NCBI GenBank assembly: GCA_034770075.1
Contig: CM068379.1
Coordinates: 17,173,506-17,237,505 of the forward strand
From: Aralia elata
Taxonomy: Eukaryota; Streptophyta; Magnoliopsida; Apiales; Araliaceae
DNA: 64,000 nucleotides
Reading direction: 5' to 3'
A program made the translations under genes and the position numbers. Shown in pieces: positions 33,740 through 46,600 of this stretch. Numbering within the stretch: position 1 is the first letter of the stretch; every line of letters begins with the position of its first letter. The notes below the pieces were generated by a model, which made no database searches, was not told the origin of the DNA, and saw nothing but the letters and a program-made list of their open reading frames with translations.

Positions 33740-35013
33740 ATACCACCCGCATGCGGGTGGTATTAAACTTTCCAAGTGGCCATTAGCTATAATTTCTCTC
33801 TCTACTTATCCCTCCACCATTCTGCAGTCTCTCTCTCTACATGGCGAATAAATAAAAAATTCAATACTTTCTCATGGCATTCTGCATTCTCTCTTTACAT
33901 GGGCATTAAAAAAAATTAATATTTTTTCATGGGTGTAAATTTAAGCTTTGTAAGTTAAAGATTAATAATTATTGTTAATGATTAAACCTTACAAAAATTT
34001 TAATACTTTCACCCTTTTTTTGAAAAATAATACATGTTTGCAGTAATTTTTTCATTTAAGATTAAATATGATGAAATTTTTTTTCTTCTTACTAATTACT
34101 TTTGTACTTTTGTCAGTTTGTTAAAATGAATGTTGTGGACTTTGAAGTACAAAGTAACTATGATGTGAGGGAAATTGGAGGATATTAATTAAATTTTTAT
34201 TAAAAATAAAATTTTTATTAAAAATAACATTTTACTAATTTTAAATAACCTTGGTTTGAAATTAGCATTCACCACAACATGTCTGCGAATTTAAAATTAA
34301 TTCATTCCTAATTGTACTAAAATAACATTATGCATTAAGATATAATTCTATGTTAGTACACTTTTTCGAAACTCATGTACTTGCTGTTAATTGTTGTTAA
34401 TTCATTCCTAATTTAAAATTAATTCATTCCTAATTTAAAAATAACATTTTACTAATTTTAAATTCGCAGACAGGTGGTGAATGCTAATTTCAAACCAAGG
34501 TTATTTTAAAATTATTAAAATGTTATTTTTAATAAAAATTTAATTAATATCCTTCAATTTCCTTCCCATCATAGTCACTTTGTACTTCAAAGTCCACAAT
34601 ATTCATTTTAACAAACCGACAAAAGTACAAAAGTAATTAGTAAGAAGAAAAAAATTTTCAACATATTTAATCTTAAATGAAAAAATTACTGCAAATATAA
34701 GTATTATTTTTCAAAAAAAGGGTGAAAGTATTAAATTTTTTGTAAGGTTTAATCGTTAACAATAATTATTAATCTCTAACTTACAAAGCTTAAATTTACA
34801 CCCATGAGAAAATATTAATTTTTTTTTAATGCCCATGTAGAGAGAGAATGCAGAATGCCATGAGAAAATATTAAATTTTTTATTTAATCGCCATGTAGAG
34901 AGAGAGAGAGTGAAGAATGGTGGAGAGAGAAATAATACCTTAAAATAGTAGAGAGAGAAATTATAGTTAATGGCCACTTGAAAAGTTTAATACCACCCGC
35001 ATGCGGGTGGTAT
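33740..35013. mobile_element. Fold-back / long-TIR element with palindromic tips (copy 2)
   Basis: Counterpart of 11606-12895. Perfect 24-bp palindromes are at 33740-33763 and 34990-35013; arms run from about 33740 to 34290 and from about 34464 to 35013. The arms pair more cleanly here than in copy 1 because copy 1 carries extra single bases. Confidence 0.75.
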
Positions 35014-35027
35014 GTATAGGAAGGGGA

Positions 35028-35039
<12 letters not shown>

Positions 35040-35064
<25 letters not shown>

Positions 35065-37490
35065 AAGATGGCTCTACTTAAACATAAACAACTTAGAAAT
35101 TGATTTAGAATTTTCTTAGGCGGCTCTTTTTCGTCTGGGGTTTGAAAAATATTAAGAAATCACGATTACAAATTAAAGGGATAATTTGAGAAAGAATATA
35201 GGCAAAATTAAAGGGCAATTTCAAAATGTACAAATTTCAACTTTTTGTAATTTTTTAAACAAAAATTAAATGAAAGCATACGCATGTATAAAATGAGATT
35301 AGTGTGCCTACATCGACCCACCAACCAAAACAATGACTAAGGAATGTAATTTATTTCCAAAATCATAAATTAACAAAAAAAAAAAAATTATTATTCCCTC
35401 TACGTTACACTATGCACAAAGAATTAGTGAAAAGAAAAAAAACTAATATTTTAAATATAATTTATATCTTTATATATTTTATACAAAAAATAGTTTATAT
35501 GCTAGTTTAAGAGGTTGCGACTAATGTGTGTGTGTGTCTATATATATATATATATATAGAGAGAGAGATAAAGATGATTCATTTAAAGTTATGAAAAATA
35601 AATCTTACAATGAATAGTACTTGTTAGATAGTATAAATTTTTCGTCGTTGTATTTGTTAAAATCAAAATAATTCATGTTAATTTTAAATTTAAAAATGTC
35701 GTAATGTGACTTAAAAAAAAATTAATAATGCTCTTATATTTTAGAACGGGGGAGTAGATAAAATTAAATAGCACTTACTTTGGGGGGAAAAAAAGTTCAA
35801 CATATTTTGGTGTGATTTTTTTAGGTACTGGATTAGGAACCAAAAGAATTCAATTAAAGCTTTATATATGATTGTTTGGGGAGAAAAATGACTTTTTAAA
35901 GAAGAATATAACCATTGAAGCTAAATTCAATTGCTTTTAGGCAAGTGGAGTACACTCTTTATTAATTTAGATGAAATTGGGTTAATTTGCTATGTTTTTA
36001 AAATTACGTGTGCTCTAAAGTTTACTTTTAAACTACAGGTGGTTATAAGTAACTTTGAGTAAATCACATATTGTTATTTGCAATTTACTCTAAAGAATAT
36101 TTAGTTGTTATTTGACATTTGCAACAGTATTTCTATTTAATGTTAATTAAGTCATTCAATAATTTATTTTACGTTAATAAGATTATTCAATATTTTGTAT
36201 GGTTAGTTAAATGTTATTTAAGTTACCAATGTGTAGTGTTAATAATAATGGTTTTGTCTGTGTTGGAGAAGTTTTTTTTTTTTTTGTGTGTGTGTGTGTG
36301 GATGTATTTGAAATTATTTGATTAGAGTATTTGAGTTTTTTTAACAACTAGTTCAATTTTAAATGAGATTATTTGATTAAAATAAATGCTGGATTGAACT
36401 ATTTAGTCCGGTCAGAAACAATAATCAGGAGTAAAATAAACTAGTAAAATAGTCCCACTTAATTTAATCCGGAAAAATAGTCTAAGTGATTAATAGTCCC
36501 TTGTAATCCAGTCATGCAAACAATCATAAGTCATAATCGAACGAATAGAGTTCTCATCAATCATGATATATGATACATACTTGGTAGAGACGTACTCAAA
36601 TTAAAATTTTAATACATAATTTAACATGAACGAGTTAAAAATTTATGCATAACTAGTGTAAAAAGAGCAATATTAGGATTATAACTTTTCATTAAAATTG
36701 TATTTCTTTCGGAATTAAATGTGATACTGACAATATATACACGAGTGATGTTAAGATTATGATATATCATAAAAATAAGGATCATTTTGTCCGACACACA
36801 TACTTCATTAATGATATTTTATATCTTAATTCCTAATATCGCTCGAGGATATACCGTAAGTGCATTAAATTTTAATTCTTTTATTAATAAGATGTCATAA
36901 TCCTAACATCACTTGTGTATACACTGAATTTTTTTTTTTTTTGGTAAAGATAATTAAAATTCTAGTCAAATTCATAATCTAACAATCTAGTAAATTGTAT
37001 TTTCTCCGTTCCAAAATGGTAAAATATAAGATAATTATTTTTTAAAATTGTTTCGAATTAAAATAAAAATAATTTCATTTAATTTTAGTTTATACAATGA
37101 TTACTATTGTAAATTATTTAGAAAACTCTACAAATAATAAAATTTATTATTTCATAAATTTTAATCAATCATATCAATTTTAAATTTAAAAATATCTTAA
37201 ATTAATTTTCAAAAGTCAACAATAATCTTTTAATTACGAAGAATAAGACAGTAACCTCAACATCATAATTCATAAAATCCGCCAAATATTCATTCAACTA
37301 ATTCTCTCTCGCTGCGAATTATTCATTTAAACCCAAAATTCCTTTAAAAATATGCACCATGTATATATACTCCAAAACTTGGGCATCTAAAAGCCACCAT
37401 GCATAAATACTTTTTAGCTTCCCTTCCTAAATACTCACCAATAACTACATATTGCAACCCAAATATACACGAGAACAGAAGAGCAAGATA
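35040..37490. other. AT-rich intergenic DNA (copy 2)
   Basis: Counterpart of 12900-15440. No gene seen. It lies downstream of the Pumilio 3' end. Confidence 0.6.
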
Positions 37491-37503
37491 TATCTTATTC
37501 AGC

Positions 37504-37509
37504 TTTATT
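37504..37509 (-). terminator. Polyadenylation signal AATAAA of the Pumilio gene
   Basis: AATAAA on the minus strand about 125 nt downstream of the TGA stop at 37633. The same motif is at 15449-15454 in the orphan copy. Confidence 0.55.
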
Positions 37510-37632
37510 TACAACTACTAAAACCTCTCCTCGAAAAAAAAAATGATTCAGGATCATTATTTACTGGATCCGCAAACCATATTATCTGTACAGCAATGCT
37601 TCTTCAGTTCTTCTTCTCCATATTGGAATGCC

Positions 37633-40600
37633 TCAGGAAGAATGAGAAGATGATAAAGCCATGTGCCTTTCTGTAAATGTGGTATTTAATCTCAGTAAGA
37701 AGGAATCTTAAATTTTCTGGTTACCCTATTCGTAAGAAATGTGAAAAAAGACTTTATAAAGGAGTGAAAAAAGACTTTATAAAGGAAAAATAAGGTTTCC
37801 TCACCTCCAGCAGTTACGAGCTTTTCAACACGAGAAACAATATGTTTGCCGTAAGTATACCTCTTCAGAGCATTCAAGTGCACCTTAATGCGAAAGAGAA
37901 TTAGTTCACGGCTATGATCATCACAAGTCTCTAGAACTTTCTGCACAACATAGTTCCCGAAGGGATCTTTCATCATAGCCTGCATTTTGCATTTCAAAAG
38001 TTTTGGTTACCCAAAAAGCAGGAACAGTGGATGACTAACAGAATGGCCTCAATAGGAGCTTTTAAACCATCGACAATTACTTTTGGCATGGAAGTGTCAT
38101 TCCTTGCATGTTTATTGAAAGCCAAATAACGTTTTAGTTTTAATTTAAAGAAACCTAGAAACTAACCACAAGATTAAATAATCATTAGTGTTGAGTAATA
38201 CAAGGATTCCCACCAATTATGCTTTAATCGATTGTGCTCGATGCAATTCTAAACCCAAGGCGTGACCCTGGGTGTGATGCCTATTTCTTCTATTTTCCGC
38301 AAATTCAACCATAAAATTAGACCTGCAATCAGATCTCAACTCTTTTTCCTTCCAATCCTAAAACTCATATTCTACATAACCCAAACACTCATTTAAACCC
38401 TAGCATTGTACCACAAAACTAAGCCCTGGTTTCGTATTCATGAGTTAATGTTCACAGCCTCCAAACAGGCCTGAACTTGCCTCTAGTAAGTACATACACA
38501 AGCTGTAAACACTAGCCATTCCTAGGCTTTTACAAGTTGCAAATTCCTTAAAACCTTATCCACTCTTTAGCCCCAAAATACCTCAAAACAAGGCTCAGAA
38601 AAACCCTATTTGAAACTGTTTTAATCAACGAAGGCTTTTATGGTAAGTACATCAACCAAGGCTTTATTCTCAAATTTTATAAGCATGTCTAGTTTACAAC
38701 GTTCCCATAAAAGGTACAAAATTAATTTCCCAGAAAAATTTGTGCAATCTACAACCTAAGTGTTGCAAACATCATATACCAGAATTTTATGAAAAATCAG
38801 ATAGAAGCAAAAAATGATTTAACCCGAGTGAGCAAGTTTTACTGTACCCTAAACATATGAAGAATATCACTCCTGCAGCCAGAGGCGGTTACATTTACAT
38901 GAAGAAACTGTTGGTATTAGGCGGCTAGTTAGGCGGTGGGTTGGTGACTTGGTGGCTCACTATTGGTAGTGGGTTGGTGGCCAACTTTGTTGAAGATGGA
39001 GCACACCATTATTGACAGAGGTGTGCTCCAACCTCCTATATAAACCCATGTATCCTCTCTTGTAAATCATCCCTCAATCTTCAGTTTATATATATTCAGT
39101 GCTACCTCCGTGGAGTAGGCGATTTGCCGAACCACGTAAATCTTTGTGTTTCTGTGTGTATGATAATTCCCACTTTGATTTAGTAGCTTCCGCAATAGCT
39201 TCCGCACAACAAATTGGTATCAAGAGCCACGGTTGTTCAAACCACCCAGAAATCAAAGTGGTCGAAATTTTGTTTTGATCATACCAGGAGATAGCCCTCG
39301 TCGCCAGGAGTCCAACGGAACAAACGGCGTGTCATTTGGACGTCGTATGCTCCCGGAAATCGCGGTCAAAGTTCAGTTATAAAAAAAAAAAAAAAATTTC
39401 AGCAGATCGGGTGAAGAAGAAGAAGTCCGCGGGTCGACCCGACCCGACCCAGAAACCCGACCCAGTCCGACCCGGCTACCCGATCCAGCGACCCAGCAGG
39501 CCGACCCGACCCAGAACCCGACCCGACCCAGAACCCGACCCAGCAGCCGACCCGACCCAGTGACATCAGCACTGCATCAGCAAACGGCGTTAGAATATTC
39601 CGTTAAAGATAACGGAATATTCCATTCAACATTTTTTTGGTGTTTTGATCCGTTTGAGCTCGTTTTAAGTCCGTTTTTGACAAACTCAGTATCATTTCCA
39701 AGGTTTTGGACCATTCCGGACGCAACCGTGCCATCCGTTTCTGCTAATTACGCTCCTAAAGTACTGTTGTTACTTAATTGAGCTCTATAAGTTTGTTTTG
39801 AAGCACAATGGATGGTTCAAAAGGCGAAGAAAAAGTTGAGGATCAAAGCCCACCATCCACCAGCAGTTCTTGGCAAAGAAGTTCAATGTCAAATGCTAAG
39901 TTTGATATTGAAAAATTTGATGGCACAAACAACTTTGGCATGTGGCAATGCGAAGTTATGGATCTGTTATTCCGTGAGGGATCCGATATTGCACTAGGAT
40001 CCAAACCGAAAAATATTTCTGATGATGATTGGAAATATGTTAACCGTCAAGCCTGTGGCACAATTCGATTGTGTCTCGCCAAAGATCAAAAATATTTTGT
40101 CATGAAAGAGACAATTGCTTCAAGTCTTTGGAAGAAGCTGGAAGATAAGTACATGACAAAGAGTGTAGAGAATCGACTCTATCTGAAAAAGAAACTCTTT
40201 CGATTCCACTTCAAGATAGGTACACCTATGATTGGGCATCTTGATAATTTCAACAAAATACTTGCTGATCTGCAAAATCTAGATGTTGAGATTATAGATG
40301 AAGATAAGGCTCTGCTATTGTTAAATTCTCTGCCTGAAACATATGATCACTTAACCACGACTCTGTTATATGGTAAAGATGAGGTTAAATTCATGGATGT
40401 TTCAAATGCTTTGGTGAATAATGAGTACCGGAAGAAGGATCAAAATGATCATAGAGATTCGACACCAGAAGCTCTGACTATTGCCCGAGGCAGGACGAAC
40501 AATAGAAAATCTGGCGGATCTGAAGAGCGAGGCAGATCCCATTCGAAGTCAGGAGGATCATCTCGGAGACGTCTTGCAAAGGATGAGTGTGCGTATTGTC

Positions 40601-43600
40601 ACGAGAAAGGGCATTGGAAGAAAGATTGTCCAAACAAAGACAAGTCTAATGTGAATATGGCACGAAAGGCTGATGACGAAGATGACTCAGCATTCTCTGT
40701 TTCTTCCTCAGTTGATTCATCTGATAGATGGATTCTGGATTCTGGATGTTCCTACCACATGTGTCCAAATCGGCAATGGTTCTCAAGTTTCGAGGACATT
40801 GATGGAGGGCTTGTCTTGATGGGAAATGACAATGCATGTCGGACAAAAGGTATTGGAACTGTACGTTTGAAGATGCACGATGGTACAATCAGACGACTGA
40901 CAGACGTCAGGTATGTCCCTGATCTAAAGAAGAACCTGATATCTCTAGGGGTTCTTGACTCCAGTGGTTATAAGGTTACCATAGAAGGTGGAGTTTTGAA
41001 GGTTGTACGGGGTGCATTCTTAGCTATGAAGGGAATACGAGAAAGAAATCTATATTTCCTTGATGGTCACACAGTCTCTGGGAGTGCATCCGTCTCCGAC
41101 TGTATCGAAAAAGCAGATTCGTCTGATACTTCACGACTGTGGCACATGCGCTTAGGGCATGTCGGTGAAAAGGCCTTGCAGAATTTGGTGAAACGGGGTC
41201 TACTAAAAGGTGCTAAGAGTGGAAAACTCGACTTCTGCGAGCACTGTGTCTTGGGAAAGCAGACACGAGTCAAGTTCGGCACTGCTATGCATCGTACGAA
41301 AGGAACACTGGATTATGTTCACACTGACGTTTGGGGGCCTTCCAGAAATGCTTCATTGGGAGGTAAACATTACTTTGTGACATTTATTGATGACTTTTCC
41401 AGGTATGTCTGGGTGTACACCATGAAGCACAAGGATGAAGTTATGGATATCTTCCTTAAATGGAAGAAAATGATTGAAACCCAGACAGGTAAGAAAATCA
41501 AGAGGCTAAGATCTGATAATGGAGGGGAATACAAGTCAGATCCATTTCAGAAAGTTTGCCAGGACGAGGGGATAGTCAGACATTTCACTGTGTCAGGCAC
41601 ACCACAACAAAATGGTGTAGCAGAACGAATGAATCGTACCTTGGTTGATAAGGTTCGATGCATGTTATCCCAATCCAGATTGAGCAAAGCATTTTGGGCA
41701 GAAGTTTTGTCATATGCCTCTTTTATCATCAACAGACTCCCTGCTTCAGCACTAGATGGAAAAATTCCCAAGGAGGTATGGTCTGGACAATCCGTTTCTG
41801 ATTATGATTATCTACATATATTTGGGTGTTCTGCATATTTTCATGTGAAGGAATCAAAACTGGATCCTAGAGCCAAGAAAGCTGTTTTCATGGGTTTTAG
41901 TGAAGGAGTTAAAGCATTCCGTCTATGGAACCATGAGTCAAAGAAGATCGTGATAAGCAGAGACGTTACCTTTGACGAGTCTGTTATGTTGAAACAAACA
42001 ACTGTAGAAAAGGAGAATCAAAACCAGGTGGAGTTAGATAATCCTGCAACTCCAGAAAAACCAACTCAAATAGTTGATTATCCTGAAGATGATGACGATC
42101 GGGATGATAGCTCCGTTGAGACGGAGGTACTAGCACAAGCACCACTACAAGAGACCACACATCAAGAAGAATCTATTGCCACCAGGAGACCGAAGAGAAA
42201 TATTCAGATACCTGCTCGATATACTGATATGGTAGCATTTGCACTTCCCATAACTGAAGCTGACATTCCGTACAACTACAAAGAAGCTATGCTTAGTGTA
42301 GAACAAAGTATGTGGAAGGCAGCAATGGATGAAGAAATGCAATCTCTTCATCAGAATCAGACTTGGAAGTTGGTTTCACTTCCAAAAGGCAAGAAGATGA
42401 TTGGATGCAAATGGGTCTATGCTAAGAAGGAAGGTGCTCCAGGAAAAGACAACATCAGGTACAAAGCTAGACTGGTAGCAAAAGGCTATGCACAGAGAGA
42501 AGGAATAGACTATGATGAGGTATTCTCACCTGTTGTTAAACATTCCTCTATTCGACTATTACTAGCTTTGGTCGCACAATTTGATCTCGAGCTAGCTCAA
42601 CTTGATGTCAAAACTGCATTTCTCCATGGAACCTTGGACGAGGAGATTTATATGTCTCAGCCAGATGGGTTCAAAGTTCCCGGACGAGAAAACTGGGCTT
42701 GCAAGTTAAACAAGTCACTATATGGTTTGAAGCAGTCACCCCGACAATGGTACAAGCGGTTTGACAGCTTTATGAAGAATCAGAGGTACACACGCAGTCA
42801 GTTTGATCACTGTGTCTATTTGAAGAAACTTCAAGATGGTACATTTGTTTATCTGCTCTTATATGTGGATGATATGCTAATCGCATCTAAGAGCAAGGTG
42901 GAGATTGACAGGCTGAAGGCTCAGCTAAGCTCAGAGTTCGAAATGAAGGATCTTGGAGAGGCTAAGAAGATTCTTGGAATGGAAATCAAGAGAGACAGGG
43001 TAAAAGGGACAGTCTGTTTGACACAGACTCAGTATCTGAAAAATGTACTACAGAGGTTTGGTATTGATGATAAGACTAAACCTGTAAGCACTCCCTTAGC
43101 CCCACATTTCAAACTTAGTGCATCCATGTCTCCAAGTACAGATGACGAACAACAGCAGATGAATGTTGTCCCATATGCCAATGCTGTTGGAGCCCTGATG
43201 TATGCAATGGTGTGTACAAGACCAGACATTTCACATGCTGTCAGCATGGTGAGCCGGTATATGCATAATCCTGGCAAAGGTCACTGGCAAGCAGTGAAGT
43301 GGATTCTACGATACATTCAAGGTACTGTAGATATTGGTTTGAAGTTCGAAAGAGACAAGACTGTTGTCAATTGTCTAGTTGGATACGTCGATTCTGACTA
43401 TGCTGGTGATCTCGATAAGCGTCGATCAACTACTGGTTATGTGTTTACTATGGCAGGAGGACCAGTGAGTTGGAGATCAACGCTACAGTCAACCGTTGCC
43501 TTGTCTACTACAGAGGCAGAGTACATGGCAATCACCGAAGCAATTAAGGAAGCTATTTGGCTTCACAATTTGGTCAGAGACTTGGGAATCTGTCAGGAAA

Positions 43601-46600
43601 ACATCAAGGTTTTTTGTGACAGTCAAAGTGCCATATGTCTGGCAAAGAATCAAGTTCATCATGGTCGCACCAAACATATCGACGTACGGTACCACTTTGT
43701 TCGAGAAATAGTAGAAGAAGGCGACATTCTACTTCAGAAAATCGGAACTGCAAATAATCCTGCGGATATGCTAACAAAGGTGGTTTCAGGGATCAAGTTC
43801 CAGCATTGTTTGGACTTGGTCAATATCTCTCGTGTTTTTGGCACCTAAGGGTGCATTGGAGGTAGCACAAATCCTTGAAAGTTCGCCAAGGTGGAGATTG
43901 TTGGTATTAGGCGGCTAGTTAGGCGGTGGGTTGGTGACTTGGTGGCTCACTATTGGTAGTGGGTTGGTGGCCAACTTTGTTGAAGATGGAGCACACCATT
44001 ATTGACAGAGGTGTGCTCCAACCTCCTATATAAACCCATGTATCCTCTCTTGTAAATCATCCCTCAATCTTCAGTTTATATATATTCAGTGCTACCTCCG
44101 TGGAGTAGGCGATTTGCCGAACCACGTAAATCTTTGTGTTTCTGTGTGTATGATAATTCCCACTTTGATTTAGTAGCTTCCGCAATAGCTTCCGCACAAC
44201 AGAAACTTCACGTATACTTTCCCAGAAACATATAGCAAACACCAGCTACCATTCTAATGAAAAAGAAGGCACCATTCTAATTGAAACTAGGTGGAGTGTA
44301 GATAAGACATTCACTGAAGCACAGGACGGAATTTTCACTAAACTACTAAAGTATCCAACTAGTGATTTTCTAATCAGGCATACAACACAACACCATAATG
44401 TTTATGGAATTCTTTAATTGAAAACATTGAGTTATCTAATTCATTTTCTTTTTCATCTTTCTCGTGATCTCGTCATGGGAAATATACTCCAATAGGATAC
44501 AAGTGGTGAACCTAATATTTCTTAGATAAATATGTCATTTCTTCAAGTGATTCCACTTTATATAAGTTAAATTCTAGTCAATCAATAACCTTGTTAAAAA
44601 GAAATGGCCTCTTGTATATAATATAAATGACTTCGCGAGTTGGATAGTTACCATGTTAGGATAGGGGCCTTGAGGCAATTCCAATGAAAATTAAGGACTG
44701 CTATGTCAGGACAGGGCAGATCAGTTATTAAAGTTATTTGAATAAGTAGCACGGTCCATGTTGATAGTTGTGGTATAGTCCAACTTAGCTAGTTACCTAT
44801 TGTAAGCATCTAGTACAAGTAGTATAAAATGTAGTCATGTAATATTCATTGCTTAATGAAAATTTGACAAAAGTTCACAAGTTTGCGATTCTACCAATCT
44901 CCCCGTTTGCTTTATTTTCTCATCTATATCTATCCCTTCTCATCTCAATTTCTTCTTCTAACATACCACTTCTCATTTATAAATACTTTATTAGAGAAAA
45001 ATATTTGCCAATTACATTTTACATCAAATATCTAATAAATTCAAATGAATTTTAACAAACCAGGAAATCTTGAATATGCTGTGAATCTCCATTGCTCTGA
45101 TCATGTTAGTTGACGCCAACAAATCAGTTTAATGAAATACATAAAATTGTTAACAAAATGAAATGGTGGGAAATGCACAATACATGCGACTTAACACGTC
45201 TTTATATTCTCTTCCAAATCTTATATTTACTTTTTTTTTTTTTGCTAAATCATATATTTACTTTCAGATAAAGAATATCAAAAACTATTCAATGTTTCAC
45301 AATACCAAGAGGAAAGGGTAACTAATATTGGAAAGGGACTGTGAGATACCTGCAGGGGCTCATTTTCATCTGTGGAACCAAGCATCTCGTTCACCAAAAG
45401 TTGACGCTCTTCTGGACCGCCAAAAGTTAAGCACTTTTCAACAACATTCGAAGCAAACTTTTGCTGGCTCATCTTTACAATTTGTCCAGCGAGCTTTTGA
45501 ATAATAACAGATCGTTCGTAGGGCTTCCCATGTTGCAGGACATGCTAACCAAGAAAAATTACAAAGGTTATCAAGAAGAAATAGTGGAAGAAAACATTCT
45601 GCATATTATGGACTGTAAAAACAAGTAAAAGTTCAAGTGTAACAAACCAATGAAGTCAACAAAAATTGTATGTCAGCATATATTCATAAATTCCATTAAT
45701 CCAGCTTTGGTAGAGACGAATATTCTTAGATACAAAGTTTCAGATTTCAAATCTATCTTAAAATTAATTAATTGGGATCACTAAACACTATATACCATAG
45801 TCAACTCTATAAACATCCAAAAGTCCAACAATAATGAAATAAACCAAGTCAGAAAATATTACAAAGTCTGTGTATATGCATAAGACCGTGTTGCTAGTAC
45901 CAGAAGATAAGAAGATAGAATGTTCAACAATAACATGAGTAAAAACTATCTTCTTGATAAAGGTAAACAATCTTTTCTAGAACTTTTTTTTTTTTTTTTT
46001 TTTTTTGATAATGTGGAGTTTCCGGGTCGCAACCCAACTAATCTCCCCAGCCCGAGCCCAGGCGGTCTGCTTCCCAGCTTGCGCTTAAGGGGGGCCCGTG
46101 GCCACAACGGAGCATTATTAGTGCCCCTCCAAATGTTGCTAGTGGGAGTCGATCTTGAGTCGTCCGGGTTTACGGTTCGTTCCCAGGGCGGCTTGCACCA
46201 CTGCGCCACTTGTTGTGGTTAACTTTCCTTATTCCATTTTTTTTATTTTACATTTCTAGTTTGATTCTTTACGAAGCAAAACTACCTACTGATAACACAT
46301 AACACCCTAGCCTTTCTAGAAATTTGATTCTCTCTAGAACAACTTTTAAGTTTAGGTCATAGAGGGGTGAAGACTTTCTTCATTGCCTCTGACCATCCTA
46401 ATTGTAAGAACTAGTAACATCAAAAATGCATACAACTCTTTCCAAGTGCTTGAACTGATCTCCTATTATACATGACTGAACCATCATTAAGAAACATCCT
46501 CTCATAAACACCTTTAAATAGGAGGAAAATCTGCATAGTAAGTCTAATCATGTATCTCAAACTCTACAATGTATCTAGGACAATGAAAAACTGAATCCGT

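Larger units (their letters stand above)
18780..40832. repeat. Tandem duplication, copy 2 (complete ~22.05 kb unit)
   Basis: This is the full repeat unit as read between the copy1/copy2 junction (about 18778-18780) and the matching breakpoint in the intact Copia element (40832). Its first 3.4 kb (18780-22187) corresponds to sequence that should lie just upstream of the window in copy 1. The left edge is inside an OTU-gene exon and the right edge inside Copia gag-pol. The duplication is direct (head to tail). Confidence 0.93.
38909..44201 (+). mobile_element. Complete Tnt1/Tork-like Copia LTR retrotransposon in Pumilio intron 9
   Basis: 5293 bp, with LTRs 38909-39211 and 43899-44201, both 303 bp and identical as far as I can read. 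It is flanked by the 5-bp target duplication GAAAC (38904-38908 and 44202-44206). The primer site TTGGTATCAAGAGCC (39214-39228, initiator Met tRNA type) follows the 5' LTR. The polypurine tract AAGGTGGAGAT (43888-43898) precedes the 3' LTR. One long open frame fills the interior. Identical LTRs and an unbroken frame point to a recent, possibly still mobile insertion. It is antisense to the Pumilio gene. Confidence 0.97.

Noticed and set aside
37692..37997. Reading exon 10 of Pumilio through to a stop at 37692 (101-codon ORF)
   Set aside because: The read-through tail is low-complexity and differs in frame in copy 1. A G|GTGAG donor and an acceptor at 37670 give the family-typical AGERxxALSSS ending.
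39560..39781. 73-codon leader ORF in the Copia element as a separate protein
   Set aside because: Conserved between copies only because the copies are recent; no domain, and it lies in the untranslated leader.
40646..43711. ORFs on the minus strand and in alternative frames inside the Copia polyprotein
   Set aside because: Shadows of the gag-pol frame.
45920..46222. 100-codon plus-strand ORF with a phenylalanine run
   Set aside because: It is the SINE body and its poly(A) read in antisense.
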